This document shows positions 45,918-54,551 of a DNA stretch of 64,000 nucleotides, piece by piece. Within the stretch, counting starts at the first letter, position 1. Every line of letters starts with the position of its first letter. The notes under the pieces were generated by a model. That model was not told the origin of the DNA. It saw only the letters and a list, made by a program, of their open reading frames with translations, and did not search any database. Source of the stretch: Szabonella sp046295215 (GTDB lineage Bacteria > Pseudomonadota > Alphaproteobacteria > Rhodobacterales > Rhodobacteraceae); the NCBI GenBank assembly GCA_046295215.1, contig JBKBNP010000001.1:124001-188000 (forward strand). Reading direction: 5' to 3'. The position numbers were made by a program, and so were the translations under genes.

Positions 45918-47273
45918 TCACGCCCCGAGTCTAGGCCAGCCGATTTCCAGCTCAAACCCTTTTTCCACCTCCGGCAGGCGCAGCTTTGCCCCATGCCGCG
46001 CGGCGATGGCCTGCACCAGCGCAAGGCCCAGCCCGTGACCCGGCGTCTCCCGATCCTGTGCGCCGCGGCGGAACCGCTCGAACCCGCCCGCGCGCAGGTC
46101 GGCGGGCAGGCCGGGGCCACTGTCGCGCACCGTCAGCAGCACGCGCCCCTCGTCGGCGGCCAGCGCCAGATGGACCGCATCGCCGGAGCGGCAGTATTTC
46201 ACCGCATTGTCAAGAAGATTGGCGATCATCTGCCCGATCAGTGTGCGGTCGCCCAGAACCGTCTGGCCGGGGGCGATGCCGTCGGTCAGTGTCAGGCCGT
46301 GATCCTCGGCCAGCGGCGCATAGAGCCCGGCCAGTTCCGCACAAAGCGCAGAGAGGTCCACCGGCACCAGCCCGTCGCCGTCGCCCTGATCGGCCTCGGC
46401 ACGGGAAATATCCAGCAGCGCGTCGAACACCCGGATCGTGGCGCGGATCTCGGCGTGCAGATCCTCGGCCAGCCCCTCCGGCCCCTCCACCGCCTCGATG
46501 CGCTGCGCAATGCGGTTGAGCGGGGTGCGCAATTCATGCGCGATATGGTCTGACAGCCGGTGCGTGGCACGGTTGAGGGCGGCAATGCGGTCCAGCATGG
46601 CGTGGACATGCACCTCCAACTGGCCGAATTCATCGGCGCTGCGGGGGCCGGGCAGGCGGGCCTGCATGTCGCCCGCCGCCACCCGGTCGGCCAGACTGTT
46701 GACGCGGGCCAGCCGCCCCATCACGCGGCGCGCGGCCCACCAGCCGGTCAGCCCTGCCGCCAGCACCATCGCAGCCGCGATCCCCGCCATCCCGCGCCGC
46801 AGGCTTGCCAGCGTGTCGTCCATCGGCGCCAGCGAGCGCGCGACCAGCAGCGGAAAGCCGCCCGGCAGGATCCGCCCGACCCCCAGCCAGCGCTGCCCGT
46901 CCTCGTTGAAAACCCGGGCCGCCGACAGGCCGAACCCCTTGCCCAGGGGCGGCAGCGCGGCGGGCCAGTCCGCCCGCGTCCCTGCCAGCCGACCACCGCT
47001 GCGGTCCTGCAACAAGAGCATCTCATGCCCGGTGGCGCTGGCGGTGCGATAGTCGATCGCTTCGCGCAGCGCGATGATGCGGCGCTGGTCGTAAAGCGCG
47101 CCGAAGCCTTCCAGCTCGGCGGCCAGCAGGATGTGCTGGCTCTCCATCAGCCGCTCTGCCACCAGCCGATAATGCAGCGCCATTCCCGCCAGCGACAGCA
47201 CGATCACCGACCCTGCCACCAGAGCCGCCAGCCGGATCGTCGCGCGGGGGCGGCGCTGCAGCGCAGGGGTCAC
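45918..47273 (-). CDS. Two-component sensor histidine kinase
   Basis: This 451-residue kinase has a transmembrane helix at 15-35, a periplasmic sensor domain of about 120 residues (36-155) and a second helix at 160-180. A HAMP linker, phospho-acceptor His246 in HIAHELRTPLNR, and an ATPase domain with N box NLLDNAVKY, G1 DSGPGLP and G2 GHGLGLA follow. It overlaps the response-regulator gene by four bases. The periplasmic domain could sense envelope damage, which would suit the exported proteases encoded around it. Confidence 0.93.
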   Translation of the reverse strand: MTPALQRRPRATIRLAALVAGSVIVLSLAGMALHYRLVAERLMESQHILLAAELEGFGALYDQRRIIALREAIDYRTASATGHEMLLLQDRSGGRLAGTRADWPAALPPLGKGFGLSAARVFNEDGQRWLGVGRILPGGFPLLVARSLAPMDDTLASLRRGMAGIAAAMVLAAGLTGWWAARRVMGRLARVNSLADRVAAGDMQARLPGPRSADEFGQLEVHVHAMLDRIAALNRATHRLSDHIAHELRTPLNRIAQRIEAVEGPEGLAEDLHAEIRATIRVFDALLDISRAEADQGDGDGLVPVDLSALCAELAGLYAPLAEDHGLTLTDGIAPGQTVLGDRTLIGQMIANLLDNAVKYCRSGDAVHLALAADEGRVLLTVRDSGPGLPADLRAGGFERFRRGAQDRETPGHGLGLALVQAIAARHGAKLRLPEVEKGFELEIGWPRLGA

Positions 47274-48007
47274 GGCGCGGCCTGTGGCAGCGGGGCAAAG
47301 ACATAGCCCTCGCCCCGCGCGGTCTGGATCACGGCACGGCCTGCGGCCTCCTCCAGCTTGCGGCGCAACCGGCCGACATGGACATCCACGACATTGGTGC
47401 CGGGGTCGAAATGCAGGTTCCAGACCTGTTCCAGCAATTGCCTGCGGGTAACGATCTGGCCTTCGTGGCGCGCGAGGAACAGCACCAGATCGAACTCGCG
47501 CGGGGACAGGGCGACATGGGTGCGCCCGAAATGCACGGTGCGCGCCTTGAGACGGATCTCCATATCGCCAAAGGCGATCAGGTCATGGCTTTCGCCCTGC
47601 GTGTCCGTGCGGCGCAAAAGTGCGCGCAGGCGGGCGCGCAATTCGCCGGGTTCATAGGGCTTGGCGAGGTAATCGTCGGCGCCCTTTTCCAACCCCTCCA
47701 CCCGGTTCGCGGCCCGCCCGAGGGCCGACAGCACGAGGATCGCCGCCCCGCCGCCCGCGCCCGCCCGGATGCGCGCAATCGCGTCCACCCCGTCACCGCC
47801 GGGCAGCATGCGGTCCAGCACGATGGCGGCATGGCGGCCCGTCGTGGCCTCTGCCACGCCCGCCTCGAACGTGTCGCGCAAGACCGCCGCGCAGCCAAGC
47901 GCCGTCACCTCCGCCGCAATGGCGGCGGCGGTGGCGGGGTCATCCTCGACGACAAGGATGGTGCGGGGGGCGGTTGTCTGGGGGTCGGTCATGCGGGTGT
48001 CAGTCAT
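47270..48007 (-). CDS. OmpR-family response regulator
   Basis: This 245-residue regulator has a receiver domain (phospho-acceptor Asp65 in AIVLDRMLPG, Lys in LAKPYEPGEL) and a C-terminal winged helix (VALSPREFDLVLFLARHEGQIVTRRQLLEQVWN and VDVHVGRLRRKLE). It pairs with the kinase encoded immediately downstream. It is the natural candidate to bind the RTGAC-N7-GTCAT dyads found at three promoter regions of this island. An alternative start lies five codons in. Confidence 0.93.
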   Translation of the reverse strand: MTDTRMTDPQTTAPRTILVVEDDPATAAAIAAEVTALGCAAVLRDTFEAGVAEATTGRHAAIVLDRMLPGGDGVDAIARIRAGAGGGAAILVLSALGRAANRVEGLEKGADDYLAKPYEPGELRARLRALLRRTDTQGESHDLIAFGDMEIRLKARTVHFGRTHVALSPREFDLVLFLARHEGQIVTRRQLLEQVWNLHFDPGTNVVDVHVGRLRRKLEEAAGRAVIQTARGEGYVFAPLPQAAP

Positions 48008-48031
48008 GTCGGGGCCTTTCCGGTCCTGATG

Positions 48032-49378
48032 TCAGAACAGCACGATGGCCGGGTCAAGCACATTCGCAGCCCCCGAGATGCGGGGTGCATCCTCTGCCCC
48101 CCGGTCCCAGGGGTCGAGCATCACATGCCGCGTCGTCCCGCCCGCACGTTCGACCAGCACCAGCGCGGGTGCCGTGAGCGTGAGGCGGCGCAGCCGTTCG
48201 GCATCGAAGGCATGGCCATTCAGCGCAAGGATACGGTCCCCGCGCGCCAGTCCCGCGATCAGGCCGGGGCTGTTTTCGCTGACCTGCTGCACGCGCCCTT
48301 CGTCATCAATGCGGATGCCCAGATCCTCCAGCCGGTAGGACGGCACGCGCGACAGGCCGCTGCCGTTCATCCCGCGTGTGGCAAGATGCGCCTCCGGTTC
48401 GGGGATCAGCGGCAGAAGGACGGCCATTTCCGCCCCCTTGCGGATCAGTGTCAGGCCGATGCCGCCGCGCGACACCGCTGCCTCCAGCGCATAGGCGAGA
48501 TCGCCGGGCAGGTGCAGCGCGCGGCCATCGGCGGCCACCAGGATGTCGCCCGGCTCCAGCCCCGCCGCCGCCCCCAGCCCCTCGACCAGCACGCGGTCCA
48601 CCAACAGCCCGCCCGGGTCCAGCGCAAGGGCCGCGGCAATGCGGCGGTCGATGGCGCGCAGATGCAGGCCCAGCCGGGGCAGGGCGGCATGGGTTTCGTC
48701 AATCAGGGCTGGCACGATGCGCGCGAGATCCGTGGCGGCAATGGCATAGCCGATGCCGACATTCAGCCGCGAGCCATCCGCGATCCGCACATTCATGCCA
48801 ATCAGCCGCCCCTCGCCATCCACCAGCGGCCCGCCCGAGGAACCGGGGTTGAGGGCTGCATCATGCTGGATCAGATGCAGCGGCACGGAAGGGTCCACCT
48901 GCCGGGGGCGGGCCGACACCATGCCCCGCGTCAGGGTAAACTCCGCCCCCAGCGGCGCGCCGATGGCCCAGACATCTGCCCCGATCGCGATGCCTGTCCC
49001 GGTGGCTGTGCCAAGGGCCAGACCGCTCCGCCCGTCCTGCACTGCAATCACGGCAATGTCGCGGACGGGATCGCGCCCGATCACCTCGCCGATCTGTTCC
49101 CGGCCTTCGCTGTCCACCAGCCGCACCCGGTTCGCGCCGCGCAGCACATGGTCGGCAGTCACCGCCACCGATCCGTCCTGCCACAGAAAGGCCGAGCCGA
49201 GGAACCGGTCGTGATTGTCCGCCGTGCGCAACACATAGACCCGGTCGATTGCGCTGGCCGGGCCACGTTCGGCGGCCTCGGCGACGCCGGTGGCGGCCAG
49301 AAGCGTCAGAAAGGCGAAGGCCGCCAGAACCGACAATGCGGGGCGCAGCAGGCGGGGCAGGTGGGGTTTCGGGGTCAT
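48032..49378 (-). CDS. HtrA/DegP-like exported serine protease with two PDZ-like regions
   Basis: This 448-residue protease has an N-terminal signal or anchor (12-36) and an S1C trypsin-like domain with His77 (VTADHVLRG), Asp107 (VRDIAVI) and Ser181 (NPGSSGGPL). Two PDZ-like segments follow, one around 245-330 (AAGLEPGDILVAADGRAL) and one around 350-430 (SPGLIAGLARGDRILALNGHAF). Envelope quality control is the usual role. It is the first gene of the minus-strand array and ends 24 bases before the response regulator. A 17-bp dyad lies in its promoter region. Confidence 0.9.
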   Translation of the reverse strand: MTPKPHLPRLLRPALSVLAAFAFLTLLAATGVAEAAERGPASAIDRVYVLRTADNHDRFLGSAFLWQDGSVAVTADHVLRGANRVRLVDSEGREQIGEVIGRDPVRDIAVIAVQDGRSGLALGTATGTGIAIGADVWAIGAPLGAEFTLTRGMVSARPRQVDPSVPLHLIQHDAALNPGSSGGPLVDGEGRLIGMNVRIADGSRLNVGIGYAIAATDLARIVPALIDETHAALPRLGLHLRAIDRRIAAALALDPGGLLVDRVLVEGLGAAAGLEPGDILVAADGRALHLPGDLAYALEAAVSRGGIGLTLIRKGAEMAVLLPLIPEPEAHLATRGMNGSGLSRVPSYRLEDLGIRIDDEGRVQQVSENSPGLIAGLARGDRILALNGHAFDAERLRRLTLTAPALVLVERAGGTTRHVMLDPWDRGAEDAPRISGAANVLDPAIVLF

Positions 49379-49436
49379 TGCATGTCCTCCAGAGGGGATA
49401 TGGGCAGAGGTTAGCGGCCCGGCCCGGCAGGGTCAC

Positions 49437-49453
49437 ATGACAAAACCTGTCAT
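49437..49453. promoter_or_regulatory. 17-bp dyad operator, site 3 (divergent promoter)
   Basis: ATGAC-AAAACCT-GTCAT, with arms extended to perfect 6-bp inverted repeats (ATGACA/TGTCAT), lies between the divergent HtrA-like gene (59-75 bases away) and paralogue B gene (85 bases away). It could control both directions and so autoregulate the two-component system. Confidence 0.65.
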
Positions 49454-49537
49454 CTTTCCGGCAGCGGTTTACAGGCGGGCGCGGGGCTTTCTATGGTAGC
49501 GTCACACCGCCCCTTCCCGGGGCACGGAGGCACTGAC

Positions 49538-50200
49538 ATGTCGCACAACCTGTTGCCCGGGCTGGTCCTGTCCTTCGTGACCTGCGCCGCGCTGGCTGCG
49601 CCCTTTCCGCTGCGTGCGGACCCTCCCGCAACCTCGGCCGTCCAGCGCGCGGAACTTTCGGCGCGGCTCTATCTGGCGGGGCAGGAGATCGGCGATGCGA
49701 TCATGGTGCTGGCGGCGGCGCGGTTGCGCCAGTCGATCAACCCGACCGAGGATGCCGCATGGCCGGTCCTGCGTGAAGGCGAGGCGATGGCACTGGGCGC
49801 CGAGGAACCCCTGCGCGCCGTGGAGATGCTGGACACGGCGCGCGCGCTCGCCGCCGGGGACGCGGCGCTGCTCGGGCTGATCGAGGATGCCGAGGCGGAG
49901 CGGACAAAGGGCGTTGCCTCCGGCCCGCTTTACAACATCGGCACGCTGGCGCGGGGGGGGCGGGACCGCTATGACGCGCTGCCCTTCCGGGGCGGGGAAT
50001 ATGCCGAGATCTATGTCGAGGCGCGGTCGCGCGCCGATCTGCGGCTGACGGTCACGGATGCGCAGGGGCGGCTCGTCTGTTCCGACAGCGACCGCTCCCA
50101 CATCGCCTATTGCGGCTGGCGGCCCGACCAGCCCGGGCGCTTCACCATCACCGTGGAAAACCGGGGTCAGGGCACCAGCTATGCCCTGATGACGAACTGA
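49538..50200 (+). CDS. Exported beta-rich protein of unknown function, paralogue B
   Basis: This 220-residue protein has a signal peptide (7-27, cleavage after LRA) and then the helical segment LYLAGQEIGDAIMVLAAARLRQS. Its C-terminal beta domain has RYDALPFRGGEYAEIYVEARS, a Cys pair (LVCSDS, AYCGW) and the ending FTITVENRGQGTSYALMTN. All of these correspond in order to paralogue A at 40390. A GGAGG site precedes the ATG. Caspase 2 follows after 17 bases, so the two are almost certainly cotranscribed. It may be a partner, inhibitor or substrate of the caspase. Confidence 0.72.
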   Translation: MSHNLLPGLVLSFVTCAALAAPFPLRADPPATSAVQRAELSARLYLAGQEIGDAIMVLAAARLRQSINPTEDAAWPVLREGEAMALGAEEPLRAVEMLDTARALAAGDAALLGLIEDAEAERTKGVASGPLYNIGTLARGGRDRYDALPFRGGEYAEIYVEARSRADLRLTVTDAQGRLVCSDSDRSHIAYCGWRPDQPGRFTITVENRGQGTSYALMTN

Positions 50201-50217
50201 CCTGAACGGAGGACAGC

Positions 50218-52368
50218 ATGACCATTCGCAGCCTGCTTCTTGGAACCGCCCTGACGCTTGGATTGACCGGCCTTGCCGACGCACGGGAAAACCATGCCCT
50301 GCTGATCGGGGCCTCGACCTATCCCAATCTGGAGGAGCGGTTCTGGCTGCGGGGGCCTGCCAATGACATGGTGCTGGTGGCGACCTACCTGACCACGCAG
50401 GCCCCGGTGCGCTTCGATCCGGGCAATGTGACAGTGCTGGCCGACGGGGTGGAAGGGGCCGCCGCCGATCCGACACTGGCCGCGATCCGGGCGGCCTTTG
50501 CCGACCTGACCGAGAGGGTTCAGCCCGGCGATTTCGTCTATCTGCATTTTTCTGGCCATGGCAGCCAGGCCCCGGCACAGGAGCCGGAAACCGAATTGAA
50601 CGGGCTGGACGAGCTGTTCCTGCCGATGGACATAGGCCCCTGGGATGACACGGTGGGCATGGTGGAAAACGCGCTGATCGATGACGAGATCGGGCAGATG
50701 CTGGATGCGCTGCGCGCCAAGGGGGCGGATGTCTGGGCGGTGTTCGATGCCTGCCACAGCGGCACGGCAACCCGCGCCGCCCCTTCGGGGGATGAGGAGG
50801 TGCGGATGCGCCAGCTTTCGCCGCAGGCACTGGGCATCCCCGACGATCTGCTGGACGAGGTGGCGACCCGCGCCCTGCCGCGCGCCGATGATCCGCGCCG
50901 CGCGAATCCCGCCCCTGTTGTGACTCCCGCCAGTGCGGGCGGCGGCGGGAATGTGCAGGCGGGCAAGCTCGTGGCCTTCTTCGCCGCCCAGACCGATGAG
51001 GTGACGCCCGAAAAGCGCCTGCCCGCGGGCAAGCCGGGGCGGGTGTCACAGGGCGTGTTCACCTATGCGCTGTTCGAGACTTTGGCCGAATTTCCCGGTG
51101 CCACCTATGCCCAGATCGGGCAGGAGGTGCTGCGCAAGTATTCGGTGAAGAACATGGCCCGCTCCACGCCTTTGTTCGAGGGCGATCTGGACGCGGTGGT
51201 GTTTTCCGCCGACCCCGCGCCGCGCGTCGCGCAATGGCCCGCCACGGTGCAGGAGGCGGGCTTCGCCCTGCCCGCAGGCAGCCTGCACGGGCTGGCCGAG
51301 GGGGCGATGATGGCCGTGATGCCCAATGCCGCCGCCCCGCTGGACGCGGCTTTGGGCTATGCCGTGGTCCGGTCCACCGAGACGTTTTCGGCGCTGGCCG
51401 AGGCGGTGGAGCAGGAGGGCGTGACCCAGCCCGACAGCCTGCCGCGCGGGATCTATCTGCGCAAGCTGGGGGCGGATGTCGATTTCACCCTGACCGTGGC
51501 CCTGCCGGAACCGGGCACTGCCCCCGCCGACCGTCTGGCAGAGGCGCTGGACAGCTTGCAGGAGGAGGCAGGCCCGCGTCTTGCCTTTGTGGATGCGGGT
51601 GCCGAGGCCGATCTGCGCCTTGCCGTGATCCCCGACAGTCCGCGCCCGGATGCGATCTGGATCCTGCCCTCCACCGGGCTTGCCGAACGGCTGGACCAGA
51701 CGCCCTCGGTCGCGACGGAGGACAAGACGGGCGAGGAACTGGCCGTGACGCTGGCCGATACGATGATCCACATGGCCAAGGCTCTCAATCTGATGAAGCT
51801 GGGCGCGGCGGTGTCGGGGGGCTTCCCGGGGGGCGATCTGGCCGTATCGGTCGATCTGATGACGCGATCCCCCGACAACCGCATCCTGCGCGCGCTGCCC
51901 ACGACGCCGGTTCCGCGCCTCATCCCCGATGACGAGATCCATGTGGAAGCGGTGAATGACAATGCCTTCCCCGTGGATCTGAATGTGCTTTATGTCGGCT
52001 CGGATTACTCCGTCACGCATATGTTCGCGGGACGGATGGGGCCGGGGGACCGGTTGAAAAAGGGCCTGTTGCGCATCACCGACGAGGCCTTTGGTCGCGA
52101 CCGGCTGGTGATGGTGATGACCCCGGCGGCGATGCACTCGGCGGTGGAAAACCTGTCCTTCCTGTCGCAGGACGCGGTGGAACTGACCCGGGCGGGCCCG
52201 ACCGCAGGCGCGCCCCCGCCGCGCCGGGGGCTGGCGGGGGCATTGTTCGAGGCCGGTTTCGGGCAAACCACACGCGCGGCGGCCAGCCTGATGGATGACG
52301 AGGAGGAGGCGGGCGGACCTGCCCCGATGATCCTGCAATTCGACCTTGATACGATCCGGGTGGACTGA
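50218..52368 (+). CDS. Exported caspase family (C14) protease 2
   Basis: This 716-residue protein has a signal peptide (1-22) and then a caspase-like domain with His114 in HFSGHGSQAP and Cys179 in VFDACHSGTA. The loop GMVENALIDDEIGQML is almost the same as in caspase 1. The C-terminal half contains EIHVEAVNDNAFPVDLNVLY and a GPGDRLKKGLLRI strand pair, matching the DUF4384-like domain of caspase 1. The acidic tail MDDEEEAGG precedes the end. It is preceded by a GGAGG site and by paralogue B. A periplasmic or secreted Arg/Lys-type protease is the likely activity, as for metacaspases with a DACHSG motif. Confidence 0.88.
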   Translation: MTIRSLLLGTALTLGLTGLADARENHALLIGASTYPNLEERFWLRGPANDMVLVATYLTTQAPVRFDPGNVTVLADGVEGAAADPTLAAIRAAFADLTERVQPGDFVYLHFSGHGSQAPAQEPETELNGLDELFLPMDIGPWDDTVGMVENALIDDEIGQMLDALRAKGADVWAVFDACHSGTATRAAPSGDEEVRMRQLSPQALGIPDDLLDEVATRALPRADDPRRANPAPVVTPASAGGGGNVQAGKLVAFFAAQTDEVTPEKRLPAGKPGRVSQGVFTYALFETLAEFPGATYAQIGQEVLRKYSVKNMARSTPLFEGDLDAVVFSADPAPRVAQWPATVQEAGFALPAGSLHGLAEGAMMAVMPNAAAPLDAALGYAVVRSTETFSALAEAVEQEGVTQPDSLPRGIYLRKLGADVDFTLTVALPEPGTAPADRLAEALDSLQEEAGPRLAFVDAGAEADLRLAVIPDSPRPDAIWILPSTGLAERLDQTPSVATEDKTGEELAVTLADTMIHMAKALNLMKLGAAVSGGFPGGDLAVSVDLMTRSPDNRILRALPTTPVPRLIPDDEIHVEAVNDNAFPVDLNVLYVGSDYSVTHMFAGRMGPGDRLKKGLLRITDEAFGRDRLVMVMTPAAMHSAVENLSFLSQDAVELTRAGPTAGAPPPRRGLAGALFEAGFGQTTRAAASLMDDEEEAGGPAPMILQFDLDTIRVD

Positions 52369-52379
52369 CGGGCCGGCCT

Positions 52380-52433
52380 TCCCTCCCTGACGGTCGGTCA
52401 TCGCTGACACCAGTGCGGACCGGCAGGGAGGGA
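52380..52433. terminator. Long inverted repeat between convergent genes
   Basis: Arms TCCCTCCCTG (52380-52389) and CAGGGAGGGA (52424-52433), with an inner CGGTC/GACCG pair, form an extended stem between the caspase 2 and vWA gene stops. Confidence 0.5.
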
Positions 52434-52472
52434 CAAGCGGCGAGGGTCAGCGCCCCCCGATTGTACCCCCTG

Positions 52473-54551
52473 TCAGCGCGCCGACAGCCCCTGTGCCAAC
52501 CGCATCAGGCTGATCGCCTCGGCGCGGTAGCCGAACTCGTCCGGCCCCCGTCCCTCCAGCGCCAGTGCGATGGCCTCTGGCCAGCCCCATTCGCCCAGAT
52601 AGGTCGCCCCGGTCAGCAATTGTCCGAAACCCGCGATGGCGGCGGCAAAGCGTGCCTCGCCGTCGGCCTCCCCCCCCGGCAGGATCGGTGCCTCGATCAG
52701 CGCCGATGTCGTCTCCCCCGGTGCCTTGTAGCGCAGGCGGAGGAACCCCAGCTCGTCCGAGGTTTGCGCTGCGGGCTCGGTGGCCTGATAGCGCAGCGGG
52801 GGCAGGCGCAGGGCGGGGCTGTCGGGGGCGGTCACCTCGTAAAGTGCCGTTACCGAATGGCCCGCGCCGATCTCGCCCGCATCCACGCGGTCATTGTTGA
52901 AATCCTCGCGTGCCAGCATCCGGGTTTCATAGCCGATCAGCAGGTATTCCGCGACTTGCGCCGGGTTCCATTCGACCTGGATCTTCACATCATCGGCAAT
53001 CGGGAACAGCGCACCCGAAAGCTGGTCGACCAGCACCTTGCGTGCCTCCTGCAAGGTGTCGATATAGGCGGCCTGCCCGTTGCCGTTCTGCGCCAGAGAC
53101 TGCATCACCGCATCATTGATATTGCCGCGCCCGAAGCCCAGAACCGACAGATAGATGCCGCCCTCCCTTTCCCGCGCGATATAGCTGCGCAGGGCGTCAG
53201 GGTCCGAAATGCCGACATTGAAATCGCCATCGGTGGCCAGCAGCACGCGCGAAACTTCCCCCGCGCCGGTCATGCGCCGCGCGGTGCGATAGGCAAGCTC
53301 CAGCCCCGCCGCGCCTGCCGTGGAGCCGCCCGCCTCCAGCCGGTCGATGGCGGCAAGGATCGTCTCGCGCTCGGCGGCACGGGTGGGGGGCAGCACCTCG
53401 CCCGCCGACCCGGCATAGGCGACGATGGCCACCTCATCCTCGGGGCGCAGTTGCGGCAGCAAGAGCCGCAGCGACTGTTTCAGCAGGTCCAGCCGGTCGG
53501 GTCCGTGCATCGACCCGGACGTATCCACCAGCAGCACGAGGTTCAGGGCCGGGCGGTCGGCAATCGCGGGCAGGCGGCCCTGCAGCCCGATGCGCACCAG
53601 CCGCGTGTCGGCGTTCCATGGCGTGTCCATCACCGCAACCGAGGCGCGGAACGGCGCTTCCCCATCAGCGGGACCTGGGTATTCATAGGGGAAATAGTTC
53701 ACCATCTCCTCGATTCGCACGGCCTCCGCCGGGGGCAGCGCACCTGCCATCAGCGAGCGGCGCACAATGGCGTAGGAGGCGGTGTCGACATCCACAGAAA
53801 AGGTGGACACCGGGTCATCCAGTGTGACCTTGATGCGGTTGGGTTCGGCATTGGCAAAGGCTTCGGCCGATTGGTCGGGCAAGGGTGCCAGCGCATCGGT
53901 CGGGGCGGGGGAATAGCCCAGCGAGGGAGGAGCCATTGGCGCGGGCATCATCCTGCGGGTTTCCGTGCGCGTCCGCGCTCCGGTCATGGCCGGGGCGATT
54001 TCCAGAACCGGCTCGGCCAGCATGTCGGCCGCCGCGCCTGCCGTCGCTTGCGGTGGGAAGCTTTCCTGTTCCGGGCCCGGCAGAGCGGTCGCGGGCGCTG
54101 AAGAGGCCTCCCCGGTCCTGGCGGCCGCATCGCCATTCCCCGCCGTGGCGGTGGCATAGGCCTCGGTGCCGGGACGGGCACTTGCCGCTTCAGGGGCTGT
54201 TTCCTCCACCGAAACCGTCAGGGGCAGAACCGGCCCCTGCGTCGTGCGGGCGATGGGCAGGACGACGAACAGGCCGATCCCGAGTGCTGCGGCAGAGGTC
54301 GTGGCGGTCAGGATCGGGCGGGATGTGAGGCTGGACAACATGGTGCGAACTCCTGTCAGAAACCCCGCCCCGGATTGCGGGCGGTCCTGACTGGAACGCA
54401 TCTCCCTGCCGGTTCCTTGGGGCAGGTCGTCAAAAGCCTTCATCGCCGCCGCGATGGCCCGGTCGCGGGCCTGCGCATCGGGGGCAGGGGCCGCGTCGCG
54501 CAGCGCGCCCGCCAGACGGTCCAGATCATTCTGCTTCGGGTCGCGGGTCAT
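52473..54551 (-). CDS. YfbK-like vWA-domain membrane protein, probable sigma-factor partner
   Basis: This 692-residue protein has a short cytoplasmic N terminus (1-75) resembling an anti-sigma region, one transmembrane helix (about 80-102), a Pro/Ala-rich linker and a vWA N-terminal segment (240-320). The vWA domain has a metal-binding MIDAS motif DTSGS (Asp343, Ser345, Ser347). The C-terminal DUF3520-like region has VEWNPAQVAEYLLIGYE. The start overlaps the ECF sigma factor gene by four bases. I infer that it restrains the sigma factor and senses something in the periplasm through the vWA domain. Confidence 0.85.
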   Translation of the reverse strand: MTRDPKQNDLDRLAGALRDAAPAPDAQARDRAIAAAMKAFDDLPQGTGREMRSSQDRPQSGAGFLTGVRTMLSSLTSRPILTATTSAAALGIGLFVVLPIARTTQGPVLPLTVSVEETAPEAASARPGTEAYATATAGNGDAAARTGEASSAPATALPGPEQESFPPQATAGAAADMLAEPVLEIAPAMTGARTRTETRRMMPAPMAPPSLGYSPAPTDALAPLPDQSAEAFANAEPNRIKVTLDDPVSTFSVDVDTASYAIVRRSLMAGALPPAEAVRIEEMVNYFPYEYPGPADGEAPFRASVAVMDTPWNADTRLVRIGLQGRLPAIADRPALNLVLLVDTSGSMHGPDRLDLLKQSLRLLLPQLRPEDEVAIVAYAGSAGEVLPPTRAAERETILAAIDRLEAGGSTAGAAGLELAYRTARRMTGAGEVSRVLLATDGDFNVGISDPDALRSYIAREREGGIYLSVLGFGRGNINDAVMQSLAQNGNGQAAYIDTLQEARKVLVDQLSGALFPIADDVKIQVEWNPAQVAEYLLIGYETRMLAREDFNNDRVDAGEIGAGHSVTALYEVTAPDSPALRLPPLRYQATEPAAQTSDELGFLRLRYKAPGETTSALIEAPILPGGEADGEARFAAAIAGFGQLLTGATYLGEWGWPEAIALALEGRGPDEFGYRAEAISLMRLAQGLSAR

